From Chara braunii (lineage: Eukaryota > Streptophyta > Charophyceae > Charales > Characeae): DNA of 31,079 nt. Shown here piece after piece: positions 9,149 through 19,735 of the stretch. Where the stretch lies: contig BFEA01000535.1 of the NCBI GenBank assembly GCA_003427395.1, positions 591,338-622,416 on the forward strand, in the 5' to 3' direction. Under the pieces are notes generated by a model. It ran no database searches. It was given only the letters and a program-made list of their open reading frames with translations, and was not told the DNA's origin. Positions within the stretch are counted from its first letter, which is position 1. Every line of letters starts with the position of its first letter. Both the position numbers and the translations under genes were made by a program.

Positions 9149-9159
9149 CCGCGCCCTGA
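9149..9159. repeat. Right target-site duplication of the PLE
   Basis: CCGCGCCCTGA immediately follows the right pseudo-LTR and matches 1140-1150. It fixes the right end of the element at 9148. Confidence 0.85.
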
Positions 9160-10437
9160 GCATGAGCGTGGGCGGGCCAAGCCAAATGGGACCCCCAGTG
9201 GGGTCGACCAAGGCTCGAAAGTCTACCAGGTTTGGCCCTATACCGGCCTATTGGGACTGGCACAGTAGGGACTGGCAGGTCCCTACTGTGACCTCATCCC
9301 TCCTGATTTAGTGGAGGGCAATTCGAATTGCAGAAATACGACCCTTGGGGCAATATCTCTGTAAAATCTGAATTAAAAAGAGAAAAAAATTAAGAGAAAA
9401 TGCAAAAGGAAAATGACCGGTTTTCTTTTGGTCATGGATCTACGATTTAGATCCATGGAGGAGGGAATATGGCCGTTTTTTATGAGGTCGACTCAAACGG
9501 CCAACTCCGGAATGAATTGGCATCCTGAAATGGAAAGAAACAAAAAAAGACAAAACTGTGCATTTGGCCCAAACGGAGGGGCAAATGCACCAAAAATTGA
9601 AAAGATGAGCTTTGGGGATCAAATTTGAAGCAAGGATCACCAAGGGGTAACTCGGAATATTGCTGGTCTTGGATCCTAACCAGATCCAAGGCTGAAATAG
9701 CATCGAGACATGGAAAACTACCTCGACCTACAAAAAATGAGGTAGAAACTGAAAACATCGAAAAAAAGGCCCTCTAGGCCTTTTTGTCTCAAGTGGGGCT
9801 GGGGGCAACATTTTAAAAAGAAAAAGGAGGTTGAAGGAGGCCAAGAGGCAATCCGAGTTGGTACCAACCACTCAGACTGCATGTACTTGGCCAAAATGAG
9901 GCCCAGGTACCCCAGAGGGGCATGGTGGTGGGATTTTGCCTTGGGGGTACCTCGGTTCACTTTGGGGCATATAGGGAGGCTTATGGGCTGGCCAATACTC
10001 CGGTTTCAGCCTACATAAGTTGAGGGAGAAGCCCGCCACACTCACATTTGCATGAGGAGTGTCCGTGCTGCCCAAGTGAGCTTATAGAAGCACTTCTCTC
10101 ACTTGGAGTAAGGAGAGGGGCACCCCTGCCAGTTTGGGAGCTTAGAGGAGACTGTGGACTAGTGTGAGGAGCTCTAGAGGCCGGTGGTAGTGAGGGTGGC
10201 CTAGGAAGGTGATCCGCCATAGCCCCCAGACTGTGAGGAAGATGGAAAGGCTAGAATGAGTCTCATTAGCCCTCTTAGAGGGGAGAACTCCATAGCCATA
10301 GTGATAGGAGTTTGCCATCATCAGGAAGGAACTGAGGAGGAGGGATGAGAAGGGTTTGAGGAAGAAGGAAGTCATAGCCAAGCGAAGGAGAAAGCATCAT
10401 TAAGATTGATACTTCAACTCTAAGATACTAGGAGGAG
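9160..10437. other. Gene-free right flank of the PLE
   Basis: This resumes the DNA interrupted by the PLE. Frames are short (60-90 codons), on both strands, and without domains. Two inverted repeats stand out: CACAGTAGGGAC/GTCCCTACTGTG with a 6-nt loop (9261-9290), and the 14-bp palindrome GCAATTCGAATTGC (9318-9331). No RNA gene or promoter is recognisable. Confidence 0.55.
9261..9290. repeat. Perfect 12-bp inverted repeat, 6-nt loop
   Basis: Arms 9261-9272 and 9279-9290 are perfectly complementary around TGGCAG. It could be a hairpin or a remnant of a small inverted-repeat element; no function is assignable. Confidence 0.7.
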
Positions 10438-10458
10438 GTGAGTGGAAAGAAAGAGGAT

Positions 10459-10676
10459 ATTCCTCTTCTTCTTTTTCTTCTTCTTCTTCTTCTTCTTCTT
10501 CTTCTTCTTCTTCTTCTTCATCTGCTTGTTCTTCTTCTTCTTCCTTCTCTTCTTCTTTTTCTTCTTTTTCTTCTTCTTCCTCGTCTTCTTCCCCGTCTTC
10601 TTCCTCGTCTTCTTCTTCTTCCTCCTCCTCTCCTCTTCCTTCCTCCTCTTCCTCTTCTCCTGCTCCTCCATGTTCC
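10459..10676. repeat. TTC/CTT pyrimidine microsatellite
   Basis: About 215 bp of TTC repeats with TTT, CCT and CGT interruptions, the complement of the GAA tract at 6149-6304. Frames through it encode only Phe/Leu/Ser or Lys/Glu runs and are not genes. Confidence 0.93.
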
Positions 10677-10789
10677 CTCATTTCCTTTTGTTATTCTTCC
10701 CCATCTTCTCTCTCTCCATAGACACTTTCCAAAGCTTAGAGTAGATGGTAGGAGTTTTTTTTACTACTAATGGTTTCCCCATGGGCTCA

Positions 10790-11945
10790 TCCTTCACCCC
10801 CATGTGAATCGCCACTTTCTATCTTGTGATTTCATGCACGACTCCCCTCACTTTCTCTCCATTTCTTCACTTAGTAGCAAATCGCAACTTTTGTTTGTGT
10901 TGATCCTCGTGTTTTGATGGTCTATCACTCTTGTTTAGTCCATTCCTTCACCCCCATGTGAATCGCTACTTTCTATCTTGTGATTTCATGCAAAAGAGTG
11001 AGTTTCACTCACTCTCCTCTCACTTTTTCTCAATTTTTTCACTTAGTAGCAAATCGCAACTTTTGTTTGTGCTCATCCTAGTGTTTTTGATGATCTATCA
11101 CTCTTGTTTAGTCCATTCCTTTACTCCCATGTGAATCGCCACTTTCTATCTTGTGATTTCATGCATGAGAGTGAGATTTCATGCATGAGAGTGAGTTCCA
11201 CTCACTCTCCCCTCACTTTTTCTCCATTTCTTCAATTGGTAGCAAATCGCAACTTTTGTTTGTGCTCATCCTAGTGTTTTGATGATCTTTCACTCTTGTT
11301 TAGTCCATTCCTTCACTCCCATGTGAATCGTTACTTTCTATCTTGTGATTCATGCATGAAAGTGAGTTTCACTCATTTTCCCCTCACTTTTTCTCCATTT
11401 CTTCACTTGGTAGCAAATAACAATTTTTGTTTATGCTCATCCTAGTGTTTTAATGATCTTTCACTCTTCTTAAGTCCATTCCTTCACTCCTATGTGAATC
11501 GCCACTTTCTATCTTGTGATTTCATGCATGTCTCCCCTCACTTTTTCTCACTTGGTAGCAAATCACAACTTTTGTCTGTACTCATCCTAGTGCTTTAATG
11601 ATTTTAGACTCTTGTTTAGTCCATTCCTTCACTCGCATGTGAATCGTCACTTTCTATCTTGTAATTTCATGCATAAGAGTGAGTTTCACTCACTCTCCCT
11701 TCACTTTTTCTCTATTTATTCACTTGGTAGCAAATCGCACTTTTGTTTGTGCTCATCCTAGTGTTTTGATGATCTTTCACTCTTGTTTAGTCCATTCCTT
11801 CACTCCCATGTGAATCGCCACTTTCCATCTTGAGATCTCATGCATGAGAGTGAGTGAAACTCACTCTCGCTTCACTTTCTCTCTATCTCTTCACTTAGTA
11901 GTAAATCGCAATTTTGGTTTGGGCTCATTCTAGAGTTTTGAATAA
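10790..11945. repeat. Tandem array, ~145-192-bp units, 7 copies
   Basis: The marker CATGTGAATCG (one TATGTG variant) recurs at 10801, 10955, 11128, 11320, 11491, 11636 and 11807, giving spacings of 154, 173, 192, 171, 145 and 171 bp. Each unit has TTGTGATTTCATGCA, AGTAGCAAATCGCAA (or a close variant) and CACTCTTGTTTAGTCCATTCC. Length differences come from loss or doubling of the GAGAGTGAG block. Units are clearly diverged, so this is an old array. No coding potential. Confidence 0.92.
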
Positions 11946-11950
11946 TCCTT

Positions 11951-12912
11951 CCCTCTTGCTTTGTCCATTTCATACACTTGTGATAGTCCGATTCATCCTT
12001 GGTTGTTCCACTAGTCATATGCATGTGTTCTCACTAGTCACACTCTTGCTTTGTGCATTTTATACACTTGTGATAGTCCGATTCATCCTTGGTTGTTCCA
12101 CTAGCTATATGGATGTCTTCTCACTAGTCACACTCTTGCTTTGTCAATTTCATACACTTGATGATAGTCCGATTCATCCTTGGTTGTTCCACTAGTCATA
12201 TGCATGTGTTCTCACTAGTCACACTCTTGCTTTGTCCATTTCATACACTCGGTGATAGTCCGATTCATCCTTGGCTGTTCCACTAGTCATACGCATGTGT
12301 TCTCACTAGTCACACTCTTGCGCTGTGCATATCATACACTTGGTGATAGTCTGATTCATCCTTGGTTGTTCCACTAGTCATATGCATGTGTTCTCACTAG
12401 TCACACTCTTGCTTTGTGCATTTCATACACTTGGTGATAGTCCGATTCATCCTTGGCTGTTCCACTAGTCATATGCATGTGTTCTCCCTAGTCACACTCT
12501 TGCTTTGTCTATTTCATACACTTGGTGATAGTCCGATTTATCCTTGGTTGTCCCACTAGTCATATGCATGTGTTCTCACTAGGCACACTCTTGCTTTGTG
12601 CATTTCATACACTTGGTGATAGTCTGATTCATCCTTGGCTGTTCCACTAGTCATATGCGTGTGTTCTTACTAGTCATACTCTTGCTTTGTCAATTTCATG
12701 CATTTGGTGATAGTCCGATCCATCCTTGGCTGTTCCACCAGTCATATGCATTTGTTCTCACTAGTCACTCTCTTGCTTTGTCCATTTCGTACACTTGGTG
12801 ATAATCCGATTCATCCTTGGCTGCTCCACTAGTCATATGCATGTGTTCTCACCAGTCACACTCCTGCTTTGTCCATTTCATACACTTGGTGATATTCCGA
12901 TTCATCCTTGGT
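11951..12912. repeat. 91-bp minisatellite, about 11 copies
   Basis: CACTCTTGCTTTGT (with variants) recurs at 90-91-bp steps: 11951, 12041, 12131, 12222, 12313, 12404, 12495, 12586, 12677, 12768 and 12859. Units include TGATAGTCCGATTCATCC and CATATGCATGTGTTCTCAC. The phase is very regular, so the array is younger or better homogenised than its left neighbour, with which it shares CACTCTTGYTTWGTCCATTYC. Apparent ORFs of 60-93 codons are products of the repeat. Confidence 0.95.
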
Positions 12913-13497
12913 TAATCGACTTGACACTTGAATGGCCTAACGAGACCCCCCGTGTTCTAATCGAACGTGGTAAATAGGAGATAAGAAAAGGACTGTTTTT
13001 TCTACTAGGACTGTTGTTGCTGCTGTTGCTGTGCATAATAATGCTGCTGCTGATGATGATTGACCGAGTCCCTTGCTGCGGCGGCTGTCGCTGAAAAACC
13101 AATGGCCAACCCCCGGAGCACGGACCGGTCCGAAAATGGGACTAAGGGGCCAATGCGACCAGGGGACACTTTGGCCAAGTTCCGTCAAACTAGGGATATG
13201 CGGGCTGGGACTTCTCAGACCTCATGTCCTAGGCATAAACAGATGACTTGCAGAACCTGCAGGTCATCTGAGTCCATTTTCCTGCAAAAACGAAAAATTG
13301 ACTTTATCGAACTGTTCACCTTGAGGCCCGGACGGCGCCCGAAAACGGCAAGTAGGGGCAAATGACGACGAAATCCGACCAAACTTGGTGGAGTGCTTCC
13401 ATAGGGTACGGACAGAGAGCCCACCAAATTAGGACTTAGTCTGACATCGTTTGGGTAAGGAAATGTTGGTCTGTGTTTTTCGGTTCTCCCCCCTTAG
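12913..13497. other. Spacer between satellite array and LTR element, with one hairpin
   Basis: No gene is recognised. It holds a short CTG/GAT trinucleotide-rich stretch (13010-13055). It also holds a 14-bp inverted repeat with one G·T pair and a 3-nt loop (13240-13253 with 13257-13270). The last four bases, TTAG, are repeated after the 3' LTR. Confidence 0.6.
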
Positions 13498-14439
13498 TGC
13501 GAGGCTTATGCCCCTATGAGCCCCTTTCAGGCCCTACCAAGTATCACGTCGGCCGCCCTAAGTGAAGGCAGGCACGACGAGGGCCTGAGGGCCCCTATTT
13601 TGGTCACCACGCAACTCAAGGAAATTCAGGCAGTTACGCAGCGCCAGTTGGTTGGAAGAACCCACGCCCTGAGCAGCCTGTTGGAATGTATCGAAGGCAG
13701 GCCCTGGGCTGGATACGGGATGTGGGCCTAACACAGGCCGTTGACAGTTGGGCGCGAGCAACCACTACAGGCCCAGGGCCTGAGTTGTGTGGACTGGGCC
13801 TCAGCCTACCGCGACCTACTGGAAGCTTCTTGGGAAAGGCCCAACGTAGCCTGGGACAGTAAGCAGGCAGGCCACTTCCATATAGCAAAGGGCCTGCCTC
13901 CGCATTTGGCATTTGGGTGTTGGTTGCATGTTGCGCAAGCGCTGCTGCGCTGAAGCTCGCTGGCACTCACGTGCTCACGGGTGAGCAGGAAGGAGCATGC
14001 AGCCATAGCCGAGCTGCGCTACTATAAGTTAGGTATGGCGCAAGGTGGTCCTTGGGTGCAAGCGACATCTGTGTGTTGGGGAACGAGGTTGTGAGTGAGG
14101 TGAGAGACATACCTGGTGCTGGAAGCGTGCGACATTGGTCGTTGTATGCTCGTACTTCGGGAAAGTTGTTGACGTCATCTTCGGCATTGTAGTCTAGGCT
14201 AGATAGGATCTGCCATCTGTAGTCTGGGCGCCTAGCGCCAGATAGGATATCAACATTGGTTCTTCGTTGATGATGATGATGAGACTTTACCAGCATTGTC
14301 AATTATGAGCTCTTGATATGTTCTTATTTATTGAAACTCATGATGCAATTCTGCTGTTGGTTCGAGGTCACGACTATTTGGTCTTGTGTATATGATGTTG
14401 TTTGATTGCTGAAGTTCGCTATTGCTCATCTTCCTTGCA
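13498..14439 (+). repeat. 5' LTR (942 bp)
   Basis: It starts TG, ends CA and matches 29515-30549. TATAAG at 14023-14028 is a possible TATA box; the 3' LTR has TGTAAG at the equivalent place. Short frames inside are LTR shadows. The left limit is fixed by the flanking TTAG, the right one by the primer site. Confidence 0.93.
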
Positions 14440-14442
14440 ATT

Positions 14443-14454
14443 TGGTATCGGAGT
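14443..14454 (+). other. Primer-binding site, initiator Met-tRNA type
   Basis: TGGTATCGGAGT begins three bases after the 5' LTR. The usual plant element site complementary to the 3' end of initiator Met-tRNA is TGGTATCAGAGC, so 10 of 12 positions agree. This is where minus-strand DNA synthesis would be primed. Confidence 0.85.
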
Positions 14455-15717
14455 TGTGGTACGATTGCGCTCATCTGGCGCTTGTCGTCTGCCTAATGCG
14501 GTACATACATGCGGTCTGCTTGGTGAGTTGGGCCGTAAGTGGTGTGTAGTGAGGAGGGCGGAGACGAGTGAGTGGCGACCCAGGAGGTGAGGGGATCGCC
14601 AGGAAGGCTGTGTGGTGTAATGTGGGTCTGGATAGTGTGATGAGAACTATCTGATGTGCGATCGGTGCTGAGGTGGAACGGCGTGCAATGCTGGTTGTGT
14701 CGAAGCAATGACTGGTCATAACAATCGGCATCAGGTCATCTGGTGAGATTATCTTTGTGGTTGGGGGCAGCTATTTGAGGTATGTTGCTGTTAACCTTAT
14801 CTACCCTCTTCGACACTTCTTACCGTGAGGTTGTGTGTTCTTTCTTGAGAGTCCTCTCATTGTGAGGTGTCGAGTGCGCTCAACCTTGAGAGTCGGCAAT
14901 GTTCACGTGGAGCATTTGGGAGAAGATGGGCGGAGCTTTCTGAAGGGCCCTGGACGAAGCACTGGGTCACGGTCACCATGCCAACCCACCGGGAGTAGAG
15001 CACGCATGCTTTGCTGCTTGTCCTTTGTTCGGCTTGCTGCGCTGTTAGATGGGTACTGAAGGGCAGGCCAGCCCTAAGTGGGAGACGAGACCGGGCGTCT
15101 TTAAATAAACACCGGAAGGGGAAATCATTGGCTGTGATCGTCGTCGTGCTGCGACGTAAAATAACTCCTGATGACACTTGGGGGCGGTCGTTAAATTGCC
15201 TCTGGATCAGCCAATGATTGTAAGGCTCGCTGCACGCGAGGATAATCTAGTGCAGGGCTGGCCAGCTCAACAGATACTCGGGGCACAGGGGTGGGTCGAA
15301 CACACACCTTTTAGACACGCAACGCTCTCCAGATTGCTCAGGGACGCTGACGTCAAGTGACATTCAGGGGAACTAAGCGAGGGGTAGATTTCAGGCGATA
15401 AGTTTGACAAAAATTCCATACTGCCTATCCACACAAATGATTCTATTTTTATGTTTTGATTAGTTACATGTACAGCCATTTGACATCTGACAGACAACAT
15501 AATTAGAAGTGTCTCTGTTCATTATGCATTCTGTTCGCGGACCAATCAAACTAAAAATAGTATCGTTTGTAGGAATCTGACTTACCTGTTGGGCCCGAAT
15601 GTATAGTCTCTGACACAACCACCAATTAATTAGCTATTTATTTAAATTGGTCTGTGCATTACACTGCGGTAGGCATCTTGAGTGCACTAGTGCAGATTGT
15701 GTGCAGTGCTGTAGCTT
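14455..15717 (+). other. 5' leader of the LTR retrotransposon
   Basis: About 1.26 kb between primer site and gag ATG with no recognisable gene. Frames of up to 106 codons exist on both strands but lack domains and overlap. A long leader is usual for plant Ty3-type elements; no packaging signal could be assigned by eye. Confidence 0.55.
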
Positions 15718-16885
15718 ATGAGCGATAGGGAGGACACTAGAGAGGACGACCGAATCTTGCGATCGGCTAGACGTCCGATTGCCCATTTGGCATTAGGACC
15801 AGAGGGAGACAGGTACCTGTTCCGCCAGCGTAGGGAGAGGTTACAGCAGCAGAGGCGGGTTAGAGCAGTTGAGGCTAGCAGAGCACTAGTAAGTGAAGCC
15901 GCAGCTTCGGAAGCCATGGCCACTTCTGCGCAGCAGACTACCGAGGCTAGCAGTTCAGGTTCTGTTGGGTCAACGGTTGCACAGACCCAGAGTCAGTCCG
16001 CTGGCATTATGGCTAGCCAGCCATTGGTGTTGACAACCGAGAAGGTCGCCATACAGCGAGCTGCTGCTCGCGAGGCACAACTACAGCAGGCTTTAGGAGA
16101 GATTAAGGTTGAGAAAGAGAGAATGATTAGGAGAAGAGTCAGGATGCAGCGGAGAGAAGCGGACGTTAGTGAGTTAGAGGGGATGAACCCTGCAGAAATG
16201 GATGATGATGTGAGAACCATACGGTCGGTTCTGTTAAGTGTAGTGAAGATGCAGAATCACCAGACGGATATCTTACAGGACATCCAACAGAGTCTGGCTG
16301 TATTAGTCGGGCGGATGCAAGCGTCACCATCGCCGTCCGGGCCAGGTGCCTGGCCCGTTGCACAACCTCCTCCTTCTGTCCCACCGGTGACTGGGGTATC
16401 CCCATACATAGCCCCAGCATCGGTTCAGACCGGTTCCCTGGGCATGCCGTTATTAGGAGGGCTCTCAACAGGTCCTAGTTTGCAGGTTCCTGTACAGCCA
16501 GTGTATTCCCAACCTCCGTTGCAAATTGTTGTTACCACGCAACCTGCTGCCTCGCAGCCTGTACAGCCGCATGGTACACAGCCCCTACAGCCAGTGCAGC
16601 CGCCTGTATCATAGGGTCCACAACCTAGTGGGATGCAGGGACCGGGACAAACTCAGTGGCTACCAAAGACGGCCATCGCCGCTCCTAAACCCTTCACAGG
16701 GGATAAGAGGGGCGAAGACCTCGACACTTTGGTTGAGGGCAGTGCCAGTCTATGTCAAGTGTAAACTCACCTTGCCGCACGAGGAAGTGNTTGTGGCTGC
16801 ATCTTACCTAGAGGGTAGTGCAGCAAGATGGTTGAGTGGTTTGGTACAGCTACAGGGATACGGTCATGACTTCCGCGCTTGGGCG
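15718..16885 (+). pseudogene. gag: gag, N-terminal and capsid part, frameshifted and interrupted
   Basis: ATG at 15718 opens 298 codons: a charged N-terminus (MSDREDTREDD), a Gln/Ala-rich region, a helical basic segment and a Pro/Gln-rich stretch, ending at TAG 16612-16614. The frame continues past the TAG to KPFTGDKRGEDLDT. About one extra T near 16728-16731 then moves the capsid sequence into the next frame, where AASYLEGSAARWLSGLV marks the retrotransposon gag domain. Similarity stops abruptly after FRAWA (16885), and the downstream half resumes at 24713 in the same frame. An undetermined base lies at 16790. Gag would form the particle around the element RNA; this copy cannot. Confidence 0.82.
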
Positions 16886-16893
16886 GTGTCGGT

Positions 16894-16919
16894 GCGAATA
16901 CCCTTACAAGGGTATCCGC
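16894..16919. repeat. Hairpin just inside the left edge of the gag-splitting block
   Basis: ATACCCTT (16898-16905) pairs with AAGGGTAT (16908-16915), extended by GCG/CGC across one mismatch. An alternative outer pairing joins GGGCGG (16881-16886, including the last gag codons) to CCGCCC (16916-16921). Confidence 0.65.
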
Positions 16920-17141
16920 CCTGTTTTTTGCGAGTGACAGAGATTAAGTTTGGATTAAAGTTTAAGTATACCGCGCAAGGCGCGGCTGTGTCTGTAGTCA
17001 AGGTCGACTGAATGGTTGACTAGAATAGAGAGTGTGTGGGCGCGCAGGCTTGAGGCGCGCATGATTTTATTTATTGATGACTGAAAAACCGGCATGGTCG
17101 CCGACCAGATTTTTATTTATATATTTCTGATTTTAATTTAG

Positions 17142-17214
17142 GATTAAAAAGATTTTTGTCTTTTGATTGGTGCGATTGCATGTGATTAAAAATATTTTTG
17201 TCTTTTGATTGGTG
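17142..17214. repeat. Two 31-bp direct repeats, 42-bp period
   Basis: 17142-17172 and 17184-17214 match at all but one position (GATTAAAAA, then TTTTTGTCTTTTGATTGGTG). A local AT-rich duplication with no known role. Confidence 0.85.
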
Positions 17215-18180
17215 AGATCGACCTCGACTGCGGTGCGACTTCTGTGAGATGAACGGGGTGTGTAGGGAATAGAAACGCAGGCCAGCCTTCCGCGCGTCTG
17301 ATTACGGGAGCTTGGCGGGCATGGAGTGACGACGGCAAGGGGGCGGCCCTCCGAGGCTAGGGGTGTGCGGTACAAGGGAAGCGACGCAACCGCCTCCGCC
17401 TTGGTTACCGTTTTCTTTGGTTGCTTTATTCTCTATTTTCAAGGTCCTGGCTTTATTGCTGAAATTTTGCTTGGTGATCGGCTCCGAGACCTGCGGTAGG
17501 ACTGACGGGTCCGGTTCAGTTGGTACACCGTTGAACTGCGGATAAACAGATCCGAATTCGGGTTCCTGCGCGCTTGGGACGCCGGTGGGATTCCTCTATT
17601 CCGCCCGGCTTGTAGCGCGGACCGAGGAGCTTAACGAACATGCGAGTTGGTGGGTGATTAGCCCACGATGCGGAATAAAACTGAGTGGCGGGAACCCTCT
17701 GCGAGGACGCACTGTCCGCCAGCCACGGCCAACTGAGAGAGGTTTGAGTGTGAGCGTACCCGCCAGGGCCCGCAAGATGACGAAATATGCCTGGGCGGGG
17801 TTCTTTTTTTGGGCCACCTGTGGGATGCTGCCGCAGTGTTTGACTGTGCGGCCCAAGCCTGTCCCGGTGGCTGTTCCCACGGGACCCGCATCACTTGGGC
17901 TTACGCTATAGACTTCGCAGCGGGCCCGCGCCCTCCCACGCGCTGCTGCGTCGGAGCCGCCACGACCTCTGAGCATACGTCGGGCGCTACAACACATCGG
18001 CCTTCGGGGCTGTTTGATTCGGCAGGTGAGTAGTCACACTCTCCCTAGCGGATTTCGACTTCCGTGACCACCGGCCTGCTGACTGTGTCATTCGGTGCCG
18101 GTGTGGTGTCTGAGTTAGCGCACAAGCTGCTACCGACCGGGGGCGAGGTGAAGGAAGAAAGGTAAGAGCNGGGTGCCAAG
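17215..18180. other. Gene-free, GC-rich part of the gag-splitting block
   Basis: Frames of 60-133 codons on both strands, none with a recognisable domain. AGATCCGAATTCGGGTT (17549-17565) resembles a short form of the ACCYGG hairpins further on. One undetermined base at 18170. Confidence 0.5.
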
Positions 18181-18197
18181 GTGGGGAGGGAGAATGA

Positions 18198-18650
18198 ACC
18201 TGGCCCGACTTCTGTGCCGGGTGCCTGCGCAGTGTGGAAGGACAGAGCACTAAGAGAGAGAGAGAGAGAGAACGGGCAACGGCGGGGCAGCGCTAAAGAG
18301 ACAAAGCGAAGGCGGCCTGGGCCCTGCGCGAAGGCAGCAGGCAGATATAGGTGGAGTGAACCTGGGCGCGGAACCGCGCCAGGTGCCTGTACGTTGGGGG
18401 ACGAGAATGGCGGACCAGCGGGAGGGCGCAGCGATGGAAGGGGAGCAGTGGACAGCGGGGAGGAACAACGGGCAGCGCCGTAGCGGAGAGTGACGGGGTA
18501 ACGGAGAAAGAGAAGGTAGCGGGGGAGGAGACGAACCCGGACGGGGGGGCGGTCCCGGGTGCATGCGACGGGCGAAGCAGTGAAGCGCTGGACACAGCGG
18601 GGAACAAAGGAAAAAAAAAAAAAGAACCCGGACGACTTTCTGCGTCGGGT
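18198..18650 (+). repeat. ACCYGG/CCRGGT hairpin family, four copies
   Basis: Four hairpins, each preceded by GA and followed by GCMT: 18198-18222 (ACCTGG/CCGGGT), 18360-18384 (ACCTGG/CCAGGT plus CGCGG/CCGCG), 18535-18560 (ACCCGG/CCGGGT) and 18626-18650 (ACCCG/CGGGT). The fourth stem position changes from T-A to C-G between copies 2 and 3, a compensatory change; T·G in copy 1 favours + strand RNA. Spacing is irregular (162, 175 and 91 bp) and loops differ. A GA run at 18253-18271 lies between copies 1 and 2. Confidence 0.6.
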
Positions 18651-18706
18651 GCATTTTAGGCGGGAGATGGTGGAAAACGGGGCAAGCCGGCGCTGAAAGT
18701 GCATAG

Positions 18707-18736
18707 CTCGCCCGTTCCTTTGTGGAATCGGGCGAG
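18707..18736 (+). repeat. 12-bp GC-rich hairpin with one bulge
   Basis: CTCGCCCG (18707-18714) pairs with CGGGCGAG (18729-18736). Inside it TTCC pairs with GGAA around TTTGT, leaving one bulged T. Related, weaker hairpins keep the TTC...GAA core: 18883-18912 (AGCCC/GGGCT) and 19067-19088 (CTCG/CGAG). Confidence 0.75.
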
Positions 18737-19088
18737 GGAAAGACCGATTCAGAGGTTTTAGGGGAGGGCGAATACGGTTATGAAGTCGGAATTAGTAGAA
18801 GGTTAGTAGGTAGAGAGTTAGGAAGAAAACAAGCTGCGCCGAGCTATGGAGGAGGGGAGAAGGAAGGAGGTGAAAAGGGCTTAGCCCATTCGATTCTCAA
18901 CGGAAGCGGGCTTGGGGAGAGGCAATCCCGGGGTTTTGGCCACGGNCGAAGTAGATGGTGGAGTTAGTTTTAGTGTTAGTATAGTGAGAAGGAGGTAGTA
19001 CAGAAATGGGGTGTGCCGGGAGATGGNGGGANCTGGTAGTGATGGGAGTGAGAAAACGATATCTCACTCGATTCCTAACGAAAACGAG

Positions 19089-19639
19089 CGACGAAAAGTA
19101 CTGACCGGGGGTTCTTGGCCGTTGCGAGTTGAATGGGAGCGTTAGTTCGGCCGGTGAATCGTTGTTTTTGACGTTCTATCGATGATGGGCTGCGCGTGAG
19201 GGTGAAGTGCTCCAAACGAGAAAGGCTTACCTGGTATGGCCGCTGCAACGCAAGTCGGGTTCAAGAAGTGCAGTTGGCACTACGAAGGTTGGAGGCTGCG
19301 CAAGGGAGATAAGATTTCGAAGAAGACAATATATCTTACCGCGTTCTAGCGGAAGATTCGTTTCGATTCTGGGCATCCTATCGTTGGAAGTAGCCACTCG
19401 ATACCCCTCTGCAAGCACGACTTCAAAGCTCGGCGTATGCTTCCTCGTTCTTGTGGAAGGTTCCTGTTCATTTTGCACATCAGCAGACTGCTCAGCTAGA
19501 GTCTGCATAAGGCTGTCGAATTGCTGAGCCGGGCTCGAATCCGTCGGCGACCGCCAGCTACACCTGCCATCCTGAGGAAAGGGTCGCTCGTTCCGGAGTA
19601 TGTGTGTTGCCCGTAGCTAGTGTCGTCGAGGTGACTCCC
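19089..19639. other. Gene-free stretch
   Basis: No recognised gene. Small hairpins such as CCGC/GCGG (19339-19352) occur. A box-B-like GGGCTCGAATCC lies near 19529-19540, but without a box A at the right distance I do not call a tRNA. Confidence 0.45.
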
Positions 19640-19735
19640 TGGCTCAGTGGGCGGTGGGAACCGACAACCTAGCTTAGTTGTTGAGGCACTCAGATGGGAT
19701 TTGGGAGGTCCTAGGCTCAATCCCCGATGACCTCG
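19640..19735 (+). mobile_element. Possible tRNA-derived SINE head
   Basis: TAGCTTAGTTGTTGAGG (19670-19686) resembles a tRNA box A. GGCTCAATCCC (19714-19724) resembles box B (GGTTCGAATCC) and lies 44 bp further on, a usual spacing. A second box-A-like string, TGGCTCAGTGGGCGG, starts at 19640. The flanks do not fold as a full tRNA, so this is more like a SINE or tRNA relic. No A-tail or target duplication was found. Confidence 0.4.

Noticed and set aside
11914-12195. 93-codon frame in the 91-bp array
   Set aside because: Its protein repeats with the satellite period (about 30 residues), a consequence of 91 being close to a multiple of three, not evidence of a gene.
10790-12912. CRISPR-like array
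   Set aside because: Whole units are repeated head to tail with no unique spacers, so these are satellites; the setting is eukaryotic.
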